From positions 62,001-126,000 of the forward strand of contig CATOSB010000006.1 in NCBI GenBank assembly GCA_951812305.1: a stretch of 64,000 bases of DNA, in the 5' to 3' direction. The DNA is from an uncultured Paracoccaceae bacterium (lineage in GTDB: Bacteria; Pseudomonadota; Alphaproteobacteria; Rhodobacterales; Rhodobacteraceae). The notes beneath the pieces are model-generated. The model was not told the origin of the DNA, ran no database searches, and worked only from the letters and a program-made list of their open reading frames with translations. The translations under genes were made by a program, and so were the position numbers. This document shows positions 9,446-18,139 of the stretch, one piece after another. Within the stretch, counting starts at the first letter, position 1. Each line of letters starts with the position of its first letter.

Positions 9446-10831
9446 GAGTTATGGCTGAATCTGGTGTTCGCGTGGTTTGAGTGTTGGCGGTGCATCTGTT
9501 TGGATTGTTTTTGCAAAAACCCAATCCGACCCAAGAAGGACGCACCACCATGGACGAGACTAACATCGTTGAATTTGCCGGTCGAGAGGTCAGCCTTGAT
9601 CCGTTGACTGAGCTTTTGCGCACGGGCGCGCAGGCTCTGATCCAAGCCGCCGTTCAAACTGAGCTTGCGGAATTGATGGATCGCTTTGCTCACCTCAAAA
9701 CACCAGACGGGCGCGCCGGGGTGGTACGTAATGGCAGTCATCCCGCCCGTGAAATCCAAACGGGTGTTGGACCTGTGACCGTAGAGATTCCAAAGATACG
9801 CTCGAAAACCGGCAAGCCAGTGAGTTTCCGCTCCGCGCTCGTACCGCCCTACGTGCGCAAGACCAAGACGCTGCAGGCTGCGATCCCCTGGCTCTACCTC
9901 AAAGGCATTTCCACTGGCGAAATGGGAACGGCGCTGAAGGGTTTGCTCGGGGCTAATGCCACCGGATTTTCGGCCAAAACAGTTGCCAGATTGAAGGCCG
10001 AATGGGCCGCTGAATACAGGGCGTGGCGCACCGCAGACCTGTCCCAAGACGAGTGGGTCTACATCTGGGCCGACGGTATTCACAGTGGCTTACGCGGCGA
10101 GGATCACAAGTTGTGCGCGCTGGTCGTGATCGGCGTAAATACCCGTGGTCAGAAACAATTTCTGGCAATCGAGGACGGCACTCGTGAAAGCACACAGAGC
10201 TGGAGGGAGGTTCTAATCGGCCTCAGAGAACGCGGTCTCAACACTCCAAAATTGGCCATCGGAGACGGTGCTCTGGGATTCTGGGCCGCTCTTGAAGAAA
10301 CCTATCCGGGCACACCTCAACAACGCTGCTGGGTGCATAAGACGGGCAACGTCCTCAACTGTTTTCCCAAGTCCACCCAGCCAAAAGCCAAAACGATGCT
10401 GCACGATATCTGGCGCGCTGAAACGCGCAAGTCAGCTGAACAAGCGTTCGATCTCTTCGTGAAAACGTTTGAAGACAAGTACCCCAAAGCCACCGCCTCG
10501 CTTCAGAAAGATCGAACCGAACTGCTGGCATTCTACGATTTTCCCGCAATGCATTGGCAAAGCATCCGAACGACCAATCCAATTGAATCCGCCTTTGCCA
10601 CGATCCGTCATCGCACCAAGCGCTCAAAGGGCTGTCTGGCCCGCGACGGCATGCTCCACATGATCTTCAAACTGGGGCAGTGCGCCGAACAAAACTGGCG
10701 CAAACTTCGCGGCTTCAATCATCTCGCCGACGTCATCCAAGGCGTCAATTTCAAAGACGGCATCAAGCAAACCCAGACCGAAACCGCCGCCGCATGAAAG
10801 ATCCCGCAAACACCAGATTTGACAATAACTC
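9446..10831 (+). mobile_element. IS256-family element, intact copy
   Basis: A 1386-bp element with imperfect terminal inverted repeats starting GAGTTAT and ending ATAACTC, both followed inward by a shared ATCTGGTGTT-type segment. It is flanked by the 9-bp direct repeat GTGAAGCTT at 9437-9445 and 10832-10840, the expected target duplication. It carries one full transposase gene. It sits in the same secreted-protein gene as the IS66 copy, about 30 codons further on. A broken copy in opposite orientation lies at 39717-45328. Confidence 0.93.
9550..10797 (+). CDS. IS256-family (mutator-type) transposase
   Basis: A 415-residue transposase starting MDETNIVEFAGREV. Recognisable parts are the N-terminal LLRTGAQALIQAAVQTELAE helix, the first Asp in the IWADGIHSGLR region, the second Asp in KLAIGDGALGFWAAL, the RCWVHKTGNVLNCFPK motif, and the C-terminal NPIESAFATIRHRTKRSKGC with the catalytic Glu. 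An in-frame leader of 23 codons upstream lies in the IS end and is less likely to be used. The gene appears intact. Confidence 0.95.
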   Translation: MDETNIVEFAGREVSLDPLTELLRTGAQALIQAAVQTELAELMDRFAHLKTPDGRAGVVRNGSHPAREIQTGVGPVTVEIPKIRSKTGKPVSFRSALVPPYVRKTKTLQAAIPWLYLKGISTGEMGTALKGLLGANATGFSAKTVARLKAEWAAEYRAWRTADLSQDEWVYIWADGIHSGLRGEDHKLCALVVIGVNTRGQKQFLAIEDGTRESTQSWREVLIGLRERGLNTPKLAIGDGALGFWAALEETYPGTPQQRCWVHKTGNVLNCFPKSTQPKAKTMLHDIWRAETRKSAEQAFDLFVKTFEDKYPKATASLQKDRTELLAFYDFPAMHWQSIRTTNPIESAFATIRHRTKRSKGCLARDGMLHMIFKLGQCAEQNWRKLRGFNHLADVIQGVNFKDGIKQTQTETAAA

Positions 10832-11154
10832 GTGAAGCTTTGGGATCAGGCCTATTTCCCAGATGCAACTTGTGCCGCGACACCTGTGACTTTTACGTCA
10901 AGGACTACTAGTCCTAGCGCAGCAGTAAAGGTTGTTTGGGAAAATCGTACCTTGAAGCGATCTGATAATTTCGCGGTTCCCAGCTGCTTGGGGAAACCTT
11001 CCCTAGTGCCGAAAATCAACTATATCGCAGGGCCGGATTTGGGTCGCGATCATGTGACTCTGACCGTCAAGCCGACGAATGGAGAAGCGCGGACCTATTA
11101 CTACGCAATCAATGTCCTTACGCCTGCAAGAGGCAAGACTACGGTTGTTAATCC

Positions 11155-11760
11155 CTAACGCGCCTCGCGCGCCGCGTAGATTTTCAATACTTCACTGCGC
11201 GGCGCCCATTTGTAGCGGCGGTCATCCAGCACGCCGATCCATGTCAACTCGCCACCCTTGCGCCACGGGTCCACAACGATGCCCTGATACATGTCCGCCC
11301 CTTTTGCCGACACGATGGCGGTCGAATGATCCACGCGGATGTTATCATGGTTGGCAATCGCGCGGTGCAGATCGAGCGTCGTGAACTGCTCTGCCTTTAG
11401 CCGCCGCTCCATATCCTCGGCCCAGTGCCAGCACAGCCCGCGCGGCTTGATCCCGGCATTGACCTTGGCGTTGTGGATCAATGGCGGGTCAACGATCTGA
11501 TATTCCGCACGTAAAACGGCGGTGTGGCTGTAAGATATTGCTGCCGCTCGCGCCGCCTCTTCCGGATCGATTGAAGGCGACAACGCCAGAATTTCCCGGG
11601 CCAGCGCCGCGACGTCTGCCTGATCGGCCAACGCTGCAATCGGCGGCGGGTCGACGGGCAGCGACAAATCGGGCGGCGACGCGCGCGACGAAGTATCGGT
11701 GGTGGTCTGACAGGCCGCCACCGATAAAACCGCAAGTATCGCAAAAATCCGCGTGATCAC
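11155..11760 (-). CDS. Lipoprotein with possible Cys-His-Asp hydrolase fold
   Basis: About 201 residues from a GTG start. A signal sequence ends in the lipobox LSVAAC, so the mature protein is predicted to be lipid-anchored. A Pro-rich linker follows, then a globular domain. GLCWHWAED carries a Cys, DNIRVDHSTAIV a His about 50 residues later, and GIVVDPWRKGG an Asp; this spacing resembles papain/transglutaminase-like thiol enzymes, but that is my inference. The frame is open further upstream into the preceding gene; I chose the GTG that gives a clean signal peptide. It lies 35 bases after the phosphatase gene and is probably co-transcribed. Confidence 0.65.
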   Translation of the reverse strand: MITRIFAILAVLSVAACQTTTDTSSRASPPDLSLPVDPPPIAALADQADVAALAREILALSPSIDPEEAARAAAISYSHTAVLRAEYQIVDPPLIHNAKVNAGIKPRGLCWHWAEDMERRLKAEQFTTLDLHRAIANHDNIRVDHSTAIVSAKGADMYQGIVVDPWRKGGELTWIGVLDDRRYKWAPRSEVLKIYAAREAR

Positions 11761-11795
11761 AGCCACCAAAGCCACCTCAATGGTTTTCAGTTTTG

Positions 11796-12581
11796 CTACC
11801 GCGCCGGTGCGCCGCTGTACAGGGTGATCAAGCGATTGTGCAACTGCGGCCCCGCCGCAAACACGCCCGCCGCCTGCGGATGTCGTCGGTTCAGCCCGAT
11901 ATTCGCGCCGTTCCGGTCCGTCACCGCCGCCCCGGCCTCTGCCGCAATCAGAATGCCAGCTGCGATGTCCCATTCCCAGGCATCCTTGATCGTCAGAACC
12001 GCATCGAACCGTGCCTCTGCAACCAGACAGAACCGATAGGCCAGCGATGGCCGCCAATGCCGCTCCAGCTGCGGTGGTTGAATGGCCCACCATTGCGGAT
12101 CGAGGCTGGCCTTGGGCGACAGTGTTGTCGCGCCATCCGCTTCAACCCGGTCACCCGACCGAATCGGCGTTCCGTTCAGCGTCGCGCCTTGCCCGGCAAC
12201 TGCGGCATAGATCTTCTCGCGCGCAGGCAGCAACACCACGCCCGCCACAGGAACGCCGCGTTCCGCGACCGCAATCGAAATCGCCCAGGTTTTCTGCCCG
12301 TCGACATAGGCGCGTGTCCCGTCAATCGGATCGACGATAAAACAGCGGTCCCGGTTCAACCGTTCAGGGTCGTCCTCTGTCTCCTCCGAAAGCCAGCCAT
12401 AGTCGGGCCGTGCTGCCAAAAGTTCGCTGCGCAGAAATTCGTCTACCGCAAAGTCGCCCTCCGACACCGGGCTGCCACCATCCTTGCGATCAACGCGCTG
12501 GTCAGATTTCCAGTATTTCAGTGCGATTTCAGAAGCTTGCTGCGCAGCATCGCTCAGCAAATCCAGGTCACTCTCCGGCAA
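11796..12581 (-). CDS. Inositol-monophosphatase/CysQ-family phosphatase
   Basis: A 261-residue protein of the Li-sensitive, Mg-dependent phosphatase family. The metal-binding motif DPIDGTRAYVDG lies near residue 88, EETEDDPE precedes it, and the second motif WEWDIAAGILIAAEAGA is near 205. Candidates are 3'(2'),5'-bisphosphate nucleotidase (CysQ) or inositol monophosphatase; the DGT-x-x-Y form leans to CysQ. The TTG start overlaps the pmbA gene by 14 bases, with GAGGGG upstream, suggesting coupling. Confidence 0.85.
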   Translation of the reverse strand: MPESDLDLLSDAAQQASEIALKYWKSDQRVDRKDGGSPVSEGDFAVDEFLRSELLAARPDYGWLSEETEDDPERLNRDRCFIVDPIDGTRAYVDGQKTWAISIAVAERGVPVAGVVLLPAREKIYAAVAGQGATLNGTPIRSGDRVEADGATTLSPKASLDPQWWAIQPPQLERHWRPSLAYRFCLVAEARFDAVLTIKDAWEWDIAAGILIAAEAGAAVTDRNGANIGLNRRHPQAAGVFAAGPQLHNRLITLYSGAPAR

Positions 12582-13914
12582 GGGTCAACCCCTCAACCAA
12601 CAGTGATGGCACCACGCGCGACAGGTGTTTGCGCGCGTCATTCGCCGGAACAATGCTGCGCAGCATTTCGCGCAGGTTCCCGGCCAGCGTGCACTCATTT
12701 ACCGGGTATGAAACCTCGCCATTTTCAATCCAGAACCCGCTGGCTCCGCGCGAATAATCGCCCGTCGTGGGGTTGATCGATGACCCGATCATCGATGTCA
12801 CCAAAAGCCCGGTTCCGATCTCGCGCATCAGGTCTTCGCGGGATTTCTCGCCTTGGGTCAACGCAATGTTGGTCACCGTGGGCGACGGCGGTGCCGACGT
12901 TCCGCGCGAGGCATTCGCGGTGCTCTCCAGTCCGAGCTTCCGCGCCGTTGCAAGATCCAGGGTCCAGCCGGTCAACACGCCATCATCGATGATCTTGCGG
13001 GCCCGGCTTGCCAAACCTTCTGCATCAAACGGGCGTGACCCAGAAACGCGTGCGCGCAATGGGTCCTCTACAACGTCCAGACCTTTGGGTAAGATCTCGT
13101 CATTCAAAGCATCACGCAACCACGACGCACCGCGCGCAATCATTGATCCGTTCGCGGCTTGCAGCATGTGGCCGATCAGACTGGACGATATCCGCTCGTC
13201 AAAGATCACCGGAAACGAACCTGTCGGCGGCTTCCGCGCCCCGGCCCGCGCTGCGGTCCGCTCCCCGGCCAGCCGCCCGACGGTTTCGGGGTCATCCAGA
13301 TCGGTGGCGTGCAGGCGCATGTCACCGTAATAATCCCGCTCCATTTCCGTGCCATCGCCGGTGATCGCGACACAGCTCAAGGAATGTGCGCTGCGCGAAT
13401 ACCCGCCGGAAAACCCGTTACTGGCCGCCAGATGTATATTGCGTCGGCCATAGGTGGCCCCCGCATCGGTGATCTTGGTCACGCCAGTCACGGCCATCGC
13501 GGCAGCCTCGGCCTGCCGCGCGGCCTCTTCCAATCCGGCTGGCTCCGGCTCGGCGCCATCGTCGCAAAGCTCAAGCGCCGAAACGTCCCACGTCGCGGCC
13601 AATTGATCGGGGTCGGCGAGACCGATATGGGGGTCCTCCGGTGCTTCCCGCGCCATCGCAACCGCGCGTTCCGCCATCGCCTCAATTGTGCCCGCCGACG
13701 TATCCGACGCCGATACACAAGCCTGCCGCTGACCGATCAGCACCCGCAGGCCGATATCGATGCCTTCGGCGCGCTCTGCCTCTTCCAGTTTGCCCTCGCG
13801 AACCGCAATCGACAGCGCCGTTCCGTCAACGGCGATTGCATCGGCGGCATCAGCGCCTGCATTTCTTGCGGCGTCGAGAAGCTCTGCGGTCAGGTTCTGA
13901 AGCGGTTTTGACAT
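12568..13914 (-). CDS. pmbA: PmbA/TldE metalloprotease subunit
   Basis: A 448-residue protein of the TldD/PmbA family. The N-terminal domain carries the usual short acidic and Ala-rich helices. The C-terminal half contains RGTSAPPSPTVTN and the glycine-rich NPTTGDYSRGASGFWIENG segment found in PmbA. TldE partners with TldD (not in the window) in peptide maturation and degradation, for example CcdA and microcin B17 in E. coli. As a TldE-type subunit it lacks the HExxxH zinc motif; none is visible here. It heads the minus-strand cluster reading toward lpxK. Confidence 0.9.
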   Translation of the reverse strand: MSKPLQNLTAELLDAARNAGADAADAIAVDGTALSIAVREGKLEEAERAEGIDIGLRVLIGQRQACVSASDTSAGTIEAMAERAVAMAREAPEDPHIGLADPDQLAATWDVSALELCDDGAEPEPAGLEEAARQAEAAAMAVTGVTKITDAGATYGRRNIHLAASNGFSGGYSRSAHSLSCVAITGDGTEMERDYYGDMRLHATDLDDPETVGRLAGERTAARAGARKPPTGSFPVIFDERISSSLIGHMLQAANGSMIARGASWLRDALNDEILPKGLDVVEDPLRARVSGSRPFDAEGLASRARKIIDDGVLTGWTLDLATARKLGLESTANASRGTSAPPSPTVTNIALTQGEKSREDLMREIGTGLLVTSMIGSSINPTTGDYSRGASGFWIENGEVSYPVNECTLAGNLREMLRSIVPANDARKHLSRVVPSLLVEGLTLAGE

Positions 13915-14011
13915 TATTCCTCGTCTGACAGTGCAAGTCAGTTAGTATGTAGACAGATGCAGAGCAAGGAGCGCGACGCCAAGGCCTGCAATTTTAAATA
14001 GGGAATTGAAC

Positions 14012-15010
14012 ATGATTTCTAACGATATCAGAGTTCTTCTTGAAGATGCGTCCATAGACAAAGAGCTGAAAACTGCCCTTTTGCCTCATATGATTGAGGC
14101 GCAAAACCGCGCCAAAGGTCCCTGGACGAAATTCTTCACCAGCGCGCCATTCGCGGCCCTTCTTTCAGCGGTGCTCGTGGCCAGCATTACCGAGGCGATC
14201 CGCCTGCAATCGCGCGGCGAAGAACTGGTGCATGAACGCAATCTGGAACGGCAGAAGTTTCAGTATGAGGTGATCACAAATTCACTTTCAGAGGCGAAGA
14301 CGCCAAAACAAAGGGCCGAAACGCTGCGTTTCCTGCATGATATCAAGATCCTGACCGGGCTTGATGATGACAAGCTGAAAGAATGGGCAAGCGAAAATGC
14401 TACGCCGCCCTCGTTTGAATCCACCTCAAATGCTTCCGCCACGACACCACTCGTCCAACGGACGGTCGAGCAATATAAAGAGCTTTTTGGCGAAGACATC
14501 TACGGCCCGGACACGTCCCACTTGATCCCATCCAACGCCGATCTCGAAGCGGTGCTCGGAACGCCCGGGCAAAGCATGGAGCGGTGCCTTGTCCGGGTCG
14601 AATTTCCTTATCCGATGGTGATTGACTGGAACCGAAATCAGCGCAGCAGTTTCGGCCGCGCGCACAGATCCGTCGCGCCCTATTTTGAGAAAGCGTTTCA
14701 ATTGATCGTCGAAGCCGGTGCGCAACGCCATGCAGAGCTTTATGGCGGCATGTATAACCACCGAAAGAAACGCGGGGGCAGCGAGTGGTCGGTCCACGCG
14801 TATGGTGCTAGCATCGACCTCAATCCCAGCGAAAATGGCCTGCGCTCCGGCCCCGACCTTATGACCATGCATCCCGATGTCGTCAGAGCTTTTAAGTCCG
14901 CCGGATTCGCCTGGCTTGGTGATCGGGGTTTTGACGGCATGTCCTTTGAGATATCGACAGAAACGCTCAAAGAGATCGCGAATTCGCGCCCGAACAACCC
15001 AGGTTGCTGA
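14012..15010 (+). CDS. Membrane-anchored M15-peptidase-like protein with an altered zinc site
   Basis: About 332 residues from the ATG at 14012, with AGGGA upstream (an in-frame TTG lies two codons earlier). One membrane span lies at about residues 42-60, then a charged helical linker, then a C-terminal D-Ala-D-Ala carboxypeptidase-like domain. The motif WSVHAYGASIDLNP supplies the first His (about 262) and Asp (about 269). The third ligand, normally His in an HFE/HWE motif, reads GMSFE, so Ser (about 311) replaces it. It may be catalytically dead or bind peptidoglycan. It stands alone, divergent from pmbA. Confidence 0.7.
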   Translation: MISNDIRVLLEDASIDKELKTALLPHMIEAQNRAKGPWTKFFTSAPFAALLSAVLVASITEAIRLQSRGEELVHERNLERQKFQYEVITNSLSEAKTPKQRAETLRFLHDIKILTGLDDDKLKEWASENATPPSFESTSNASATTPLVQRTVEQYKELFGEDIYGPDTSHLIPSNADLEAVLGTPGQSMERCLVRVEFPYPMVIDWNRNQRSSFGRAHRSVAPYFEKAFQLIVEAGAQRHAELYGGMYNHRKKRGGSEWSVHAYGASIDLNPSENGLRSGPDLMTMHPDVVRAFKSAGFAWLGDRGFDGMSFEISTETLKEIANSRPNNPGC

Positions 15011-15017
15011 ACGGAAA

Positions 15018-15052
15018 AGGCGCGCCACATTGGCGCGCCTTAGTCTGATTTT
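15018..15052 (+). terminator. Rho-independent terminator-like hairpin
   Basis: A perfect 9-bp stem, AGGCGCGCC at 15018-15026 and GGCGCGCCT at 15032-15040, with loop ACATT. It is followed by TTAGTCTGATTTTTC. It lies seven bases behind the stop of the M15-like gene and before the end of the convergent DUF2125 gene, so it could serve both. Confidence 0.75.
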
Positions 15053-15072
15053 TCGGACTATGACTTGCAGGA

Positions 15073-16611
15073 TTACTGCAAAGGCGTCCCGTTGGCGGAA
15101 ATGCCGCCTTTACCATCAAGCTCGATCTTTGATGTCAGAACATCGTCGCCGGCAGGTACAGCAAACATGCCCATCATCATCTTGGCGCCCATCACCTGCT
15201 CTTCAGGCAACAGGCCCATTGCCACAAGCTTGTCCATCAACGCGTTCGATCCTGACAGAGTCAGGTCAATCGACCCCGTCGGTGCCGGTGCGCCGCCATA
15301 AGACTGGAAGTCGTTCATATCAAACGTGAACCCACCTTCGCCGGTCAGTTCTGCGCCGACAATCGACAATTGCAGCTTGTTGATGTCCATCGATTCCAGT
15401 GATCCGGGCAAGCCGCCACCGAAATTTTCCATCGACGCCGGGTCCATGATGTCCATGAACCAGTTGGCCTTGCCCGCCAGTTCCACAATCAGGGTCGCCG
15501 GATCATGCGGCAGTTGACCGCCCGCATCGATCATCCCCCAGATCATGTCGCTGACCTGAAGGCCCTCAAGCGCGAAAGTCAGGCCCAAGTCCTGCGCAGT
15601 GTCGCTTGCCAGAACCGGCATGACCAACCCGAACGTCGAAGCCGCTGCAGAAATGGCGATTTCCGGCAACGGAATTTCCGATCCCGATACAACCGTGCTC
15701 ATGTCGGTGCTGCTGACTTCATAGGCCAGCCCTTCCGCATCCATCGCGAACACGACTGAACCCGATGAACTTGACCCCGCCATTGCAAACGCGTCAGAGC
15801 CGTCCTGAAAATCCATGCTGTATTCGGACCCGCCATGCGAAATCGTCCCTGCCGATGCGAAACCAGCGCGCAGCATCGATGCGATGTCGCCCGGTTTTTC
15901 GGCCATCGCATAGGTGCCGGTTGCATCCCATGCCATGTCCCGCATCGCGATAACGGCATTCAGGCTGCCCTCTTCACCGGGCGGCGTTACCGCGACCACG
16001 GCATCCATACCCGCACTTGTGAATTCCATGTTCAATTCAGGCGCATCGCCCGACCCAAGGGCATAGCTGCCCTCGTAGGCCCCAATCGACATTTCCACGA
16101 CAATGGCGTCTGAAACATCGGGTTCATCGGGTATCTCGATCAAGTCGATCACACCGGACATACCGGGGCCAGAGAAATCATACATCACGCGATCAGGATC
16201 ACCCGACGCCGTCATCTGCATGCCCGCCTGATTGAACGTCATGCCCAACCGGCCCGGGTCTTCACCCTCTGGCGCGATATCAACGATCATCGTTGCTTCG
16301 TCCGACATCGTGATCGAAACGGTGCCGTCGCCGTTGTTGCTCAACACCATTTCGCCAATGGTGAAATTGATGTCGAATTCAATCTCGCTTTGCATGTCTG
16401 CATAGGGGTTCGGCATCGATACGTTAATGTCGCTAAGTGTCAGCGTGTCACCTGAATCGTTAATCGAACCCGGCTCTACCGAATAACCGGATGCCGCGTA
16501 AAAACCTGACATGTTGTTCCAGACATCCTGTGCGGTCACATCCGCCTGCGCCATTGAGGCGAGCGAAAGGACAAGCGCAGAGGAGCCCAGGTATGTTTTG
16601 ATATGAGTCAT
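15073..16611 (-). CDS. DUF2125-type periplasmic protein
   Basis: A 512-residue protein from the ATG at 16611, with GGAAGG upstream, although the frame is open further. A signal peptide is evident (hydrophobic stretch ending SMAQADV). The mature part is acidic, Gly/Ser-rich and predicted beta-rich, with many SGxGxxxVID-like turns, matching the DUF2125 proteins of Rhodobacteraceae. The function is not known. It is divergent from the SDR gene across a 130-base gap that must hold both promoters. Confidence 0.75.
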   Translation of the reverse strand: MTHIKTYLGSSALVLSLASMAQADVTAQDVWNNMSGFYAASGYSVEPGSINDSGDTLTLSDINVSMPNPYADMQSEIEFDINFTIGEMVLSNNGDGTVSITMSDEATMIVDIAPEGEDPGRLGMTFNQAGMQMTASGDPDRVMYDFSGPGMSGVIDLIEIPDEPDVSDAIVVEMSIGAYEGSYALGSGDAPELNMEFTSAGMDAVVAVTPPGEEGSLNAVIAMRDMAWDATGTYAMAEKPGDIASMLRAGFASAGTISHGGSEYSMDFQDGSDAFAMAGSSSSGSVVFAMDAEGLAYEVSSTDMSTVVSGSEIPLPEIAISAAASTFGLVMPVLASDTAQDLGLTFALEGLQVSDMIWGMIDAGGQLPHDPATLIVELAGKANWFMDIMDPASMENFGGGLPGSLESMDINKLQLSIVGAELTGEGGFTFDMNDFQSYGGAPAPTGSIDLTLSGSNALMDKLVAMGLLPEEQVMGAKMMMGMFAVPAGDDVLTSKIELDGKGGISANGTPLQ

Positions 16612-16741
16612 CTTTGCCTTCCGGAATAAATATGGATAGCTGATAACTTCAGCCCGCATCCCCAGCGGGTCAAGGTGTGACTTTCCAGACCTTTTACGCG
16701 CGACGCGGTGGTCGGAATCTCTATGACGAGAGGATACAGCG

Positions 16742-17494
16742 TTGAATTTACATGGAAAAACCGTTGTCATTACAGGTGCGAGCCGCGGAATCGGCGCCTC
16801 AGCAGCAGAAATTTTTGCAGCAGAAGGCGCAAATGTTGTGCTTTTGGCGCGCTCGGCCGACAAAATCGAAGACCTTGCCAAGGAAATCGGAAACAACGCA
16901 TTCGCGCGGGCTTGTAATGTTGCGGATTACAAAGACGTTTCGTCGGCGATTTCAGAAAGCATTGAAAAGTTTGGCAAAATCGACGTCCTGATCAACAACG
17001 CCGGGGTGATCGAACCGATTGCGCGGATGGCCGATGCCGATCCCGCCGGTTGGAGTACAACCATAGATATAAATCTGAAAGGCGTTTTCTATGGAATGCG
17101 CGCCGTGCTGCCCGGCATGGTTGCCGCAGGTCGCGGAACGATTCTCTCCATTTCCTCCGGCGCCGCGCATGGCCCGGTGGAAGCCTGGTCGCATTACTGC
17201 GCGGGCAAGGCCGGGGCGGCGATGCTGACCCGCTCGCTCGACAAAGAATACCGCGGCGACGGCATCCGCGCCATGGGCCTCTCGCCCGGCACCGTGGCCA
17301 CGACGATGCAGAAAGAAATCAAGACCAGCGGCATCAACCCGATCTCGAAACTTGAGTGGACCGATCACATCCCGCCCGAATGGCCCGCGAAATGCCTCGT
17401 ATGGATGTGCTCGTCCGAGGCGGATCCCTATCTGGGAGAAGAACTTTCTTTGCGAGAGGAATCCCTGCGCCGAAAACTGGGCCTGATCGGGTGA
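16742..17494 (+). CDS. SDR-family oxidoreductase
   Basis: A 250-residue classical short-chain dehydrogenase from a TTG start with GAGAGGA upstream. Visible motifs are TGASRGIG for the cofactor, NNAG near residue 86, Ser in SISSGAAHGP, and catalytic YCAGK near 158. The substrate is unknown. Its last codons overlap the GTG start of the enoyl-CoA hydratase by four bases (GTGA), suggesting a two-gene operon, perhaps in fatty acid or branched acyl-CoA metabolism. Confidence 0.85.
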   Translation: MNLHGKTVVITGASRGIGASAAEIFAAEGANVVLLARSADKIEDLAKEIGNNAFARACNVADYKDVSSAISESIEKFGKIDVLINNAGVIEPIARMADADPAGWSTTIDINLKGVFYGMRAVLPGMVAAGRGTILSISSGAAHGPVEAWSHYCAGKAGAAMLTRSLDKEYRGDGIRAMGLSPGTVATTMQKEIKTSGINPISKLEWTDHIPPEWPAKCLVWMCSSEADPYLGEELSLREESLRRKLGLIG

Positions 17495-18102
17495 TCGACG
17501 TTGCCAAAGACGGTGTCCTTTGGCGCGTTACCATCAACCGCCCCGACAAGGCCAACTCGCTGACCCGCGATATGCTGACGACCCTCGCCGAGACTGCCGA
17601 GCAAGCGGCGGACGAGGCACAGGTTCTTGTCCTGATCGGCACGGGCAAGGTTTTCTCCGCCGGCGCCGACCTTGAAGAGGCCCGCGCCGGCCTCGCCACC
17701 GACCCGGTTTGGGAGCGTCTTTCCGCTGCCGTCGCTGCATTCCCCGGCCTCTCAATCGCTGCATTGAACGGCACCGTCGCAGGTGGCGCCTTCGGCATGG
17801 TGCTTGCTTGCGATTTGCGCATTTCCGTGTCCGAGTCGAAATTCTTCTACCCCGTGATGAAGCTCGGTTTTCTCCCGCAACCCTCCGACCCGCCGCGATT
17901 GGTTTCCCTCGTCGGTCCGGCGCGCGCCAAGTTGATCCTGATGACGGGGCAAAAGGTTGCGGCAGCGGAGGCGTTGGCGTTCGGGTTGGTGGACGAGATT
18001 GTCGATAGTGATGGTCTGAACGAGCGAGCGCAGGAATTCGCCGCAGATGCGCTTGCGGCGACGCCAGGTCACGTGTCAGCGATTAAGCAGATGGTGAATT
18101 AG
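17491..18102 (+). CDS. Enoyl-CoA hydratase/isomerase family protein, short form
   Basis: A 203-residue crotonase-fold protein from the overlapping GTG start. RVTINRPDKANSL and the oxyanion-hole segments FSAGADLEEA and NGTVAGGAFGMVLACDLR are present. Family members are usually about 255-260 residues; this one stops about 50 residues early, after the ATPGHVSAIKQMVN helix, and so lacks the C-terminal helical region that normally completes the active site and trimer. There is no obvious frameshift at the end, and the following DNA is a repeat-filled intergenic stretch. Confidence 0.8.
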   Translation: MIDVAKDGVLWRVTINRPDKANSLTRDMLTTLAETAEQAADEAQVLVLIGTGKVFSAGADLEEARAGLATDPVWERLSAAVAAFPGLSIAALNGTVAGGAFGMVLACDLRISVSESKFFYPVMKLGFLPQPSDPPRLVSLVGPARAKLILMTGQKVAAAEALAFGLVDEIVDSDGLNERAQEFAADALAATPGHVSAIKQMVN

Positions 18103-18139
18103 CCGCCGATGTCACCAAGAAGTGTGCGCCGGCAATTGA

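Larger units (their letters stand above)
7727..11158 (+). pseudogene. Small secreted protein gene split by two insertion sequences
   Basis: Three separated pieces read as one frame once the IS elements and one copy of each target duplication are removed. They are 7727-7736 (ATG AAA TAT, ribosome site GGAG upstream), 9345-9445, and 10841-11158. The restored product has about 142 residues: an N-terminal signal peptide (hydrophobic run ending ASAA), a Lys-rich start of the mature part, then a domain with two Cys and many beta-prone stretches ending in TVVNP. No frameshift or stop lies in the joined frame, so the insertions look recent. I do not recognise the family. It is on the opposite strand to the surrounding envelope cluster and ends tail-to-tail, overlapping three bases, with the lipoprotein gene. 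Confidence 0.75.

Noticed and set aside
7737..10831. Composite transposon formed by IS66 and IS256
   Set aside because: The elements belong to different families, each has its own target duplication, and they hold only about 100 bp of the interrupted gene between them.
11793..12776. 327-codon plus-strand frame opposite the CysQ-like gene
   Set aside because: Arg/Pro/Gln-rich translation without domain signals; the minus-strand phosphatase has complete motifs.
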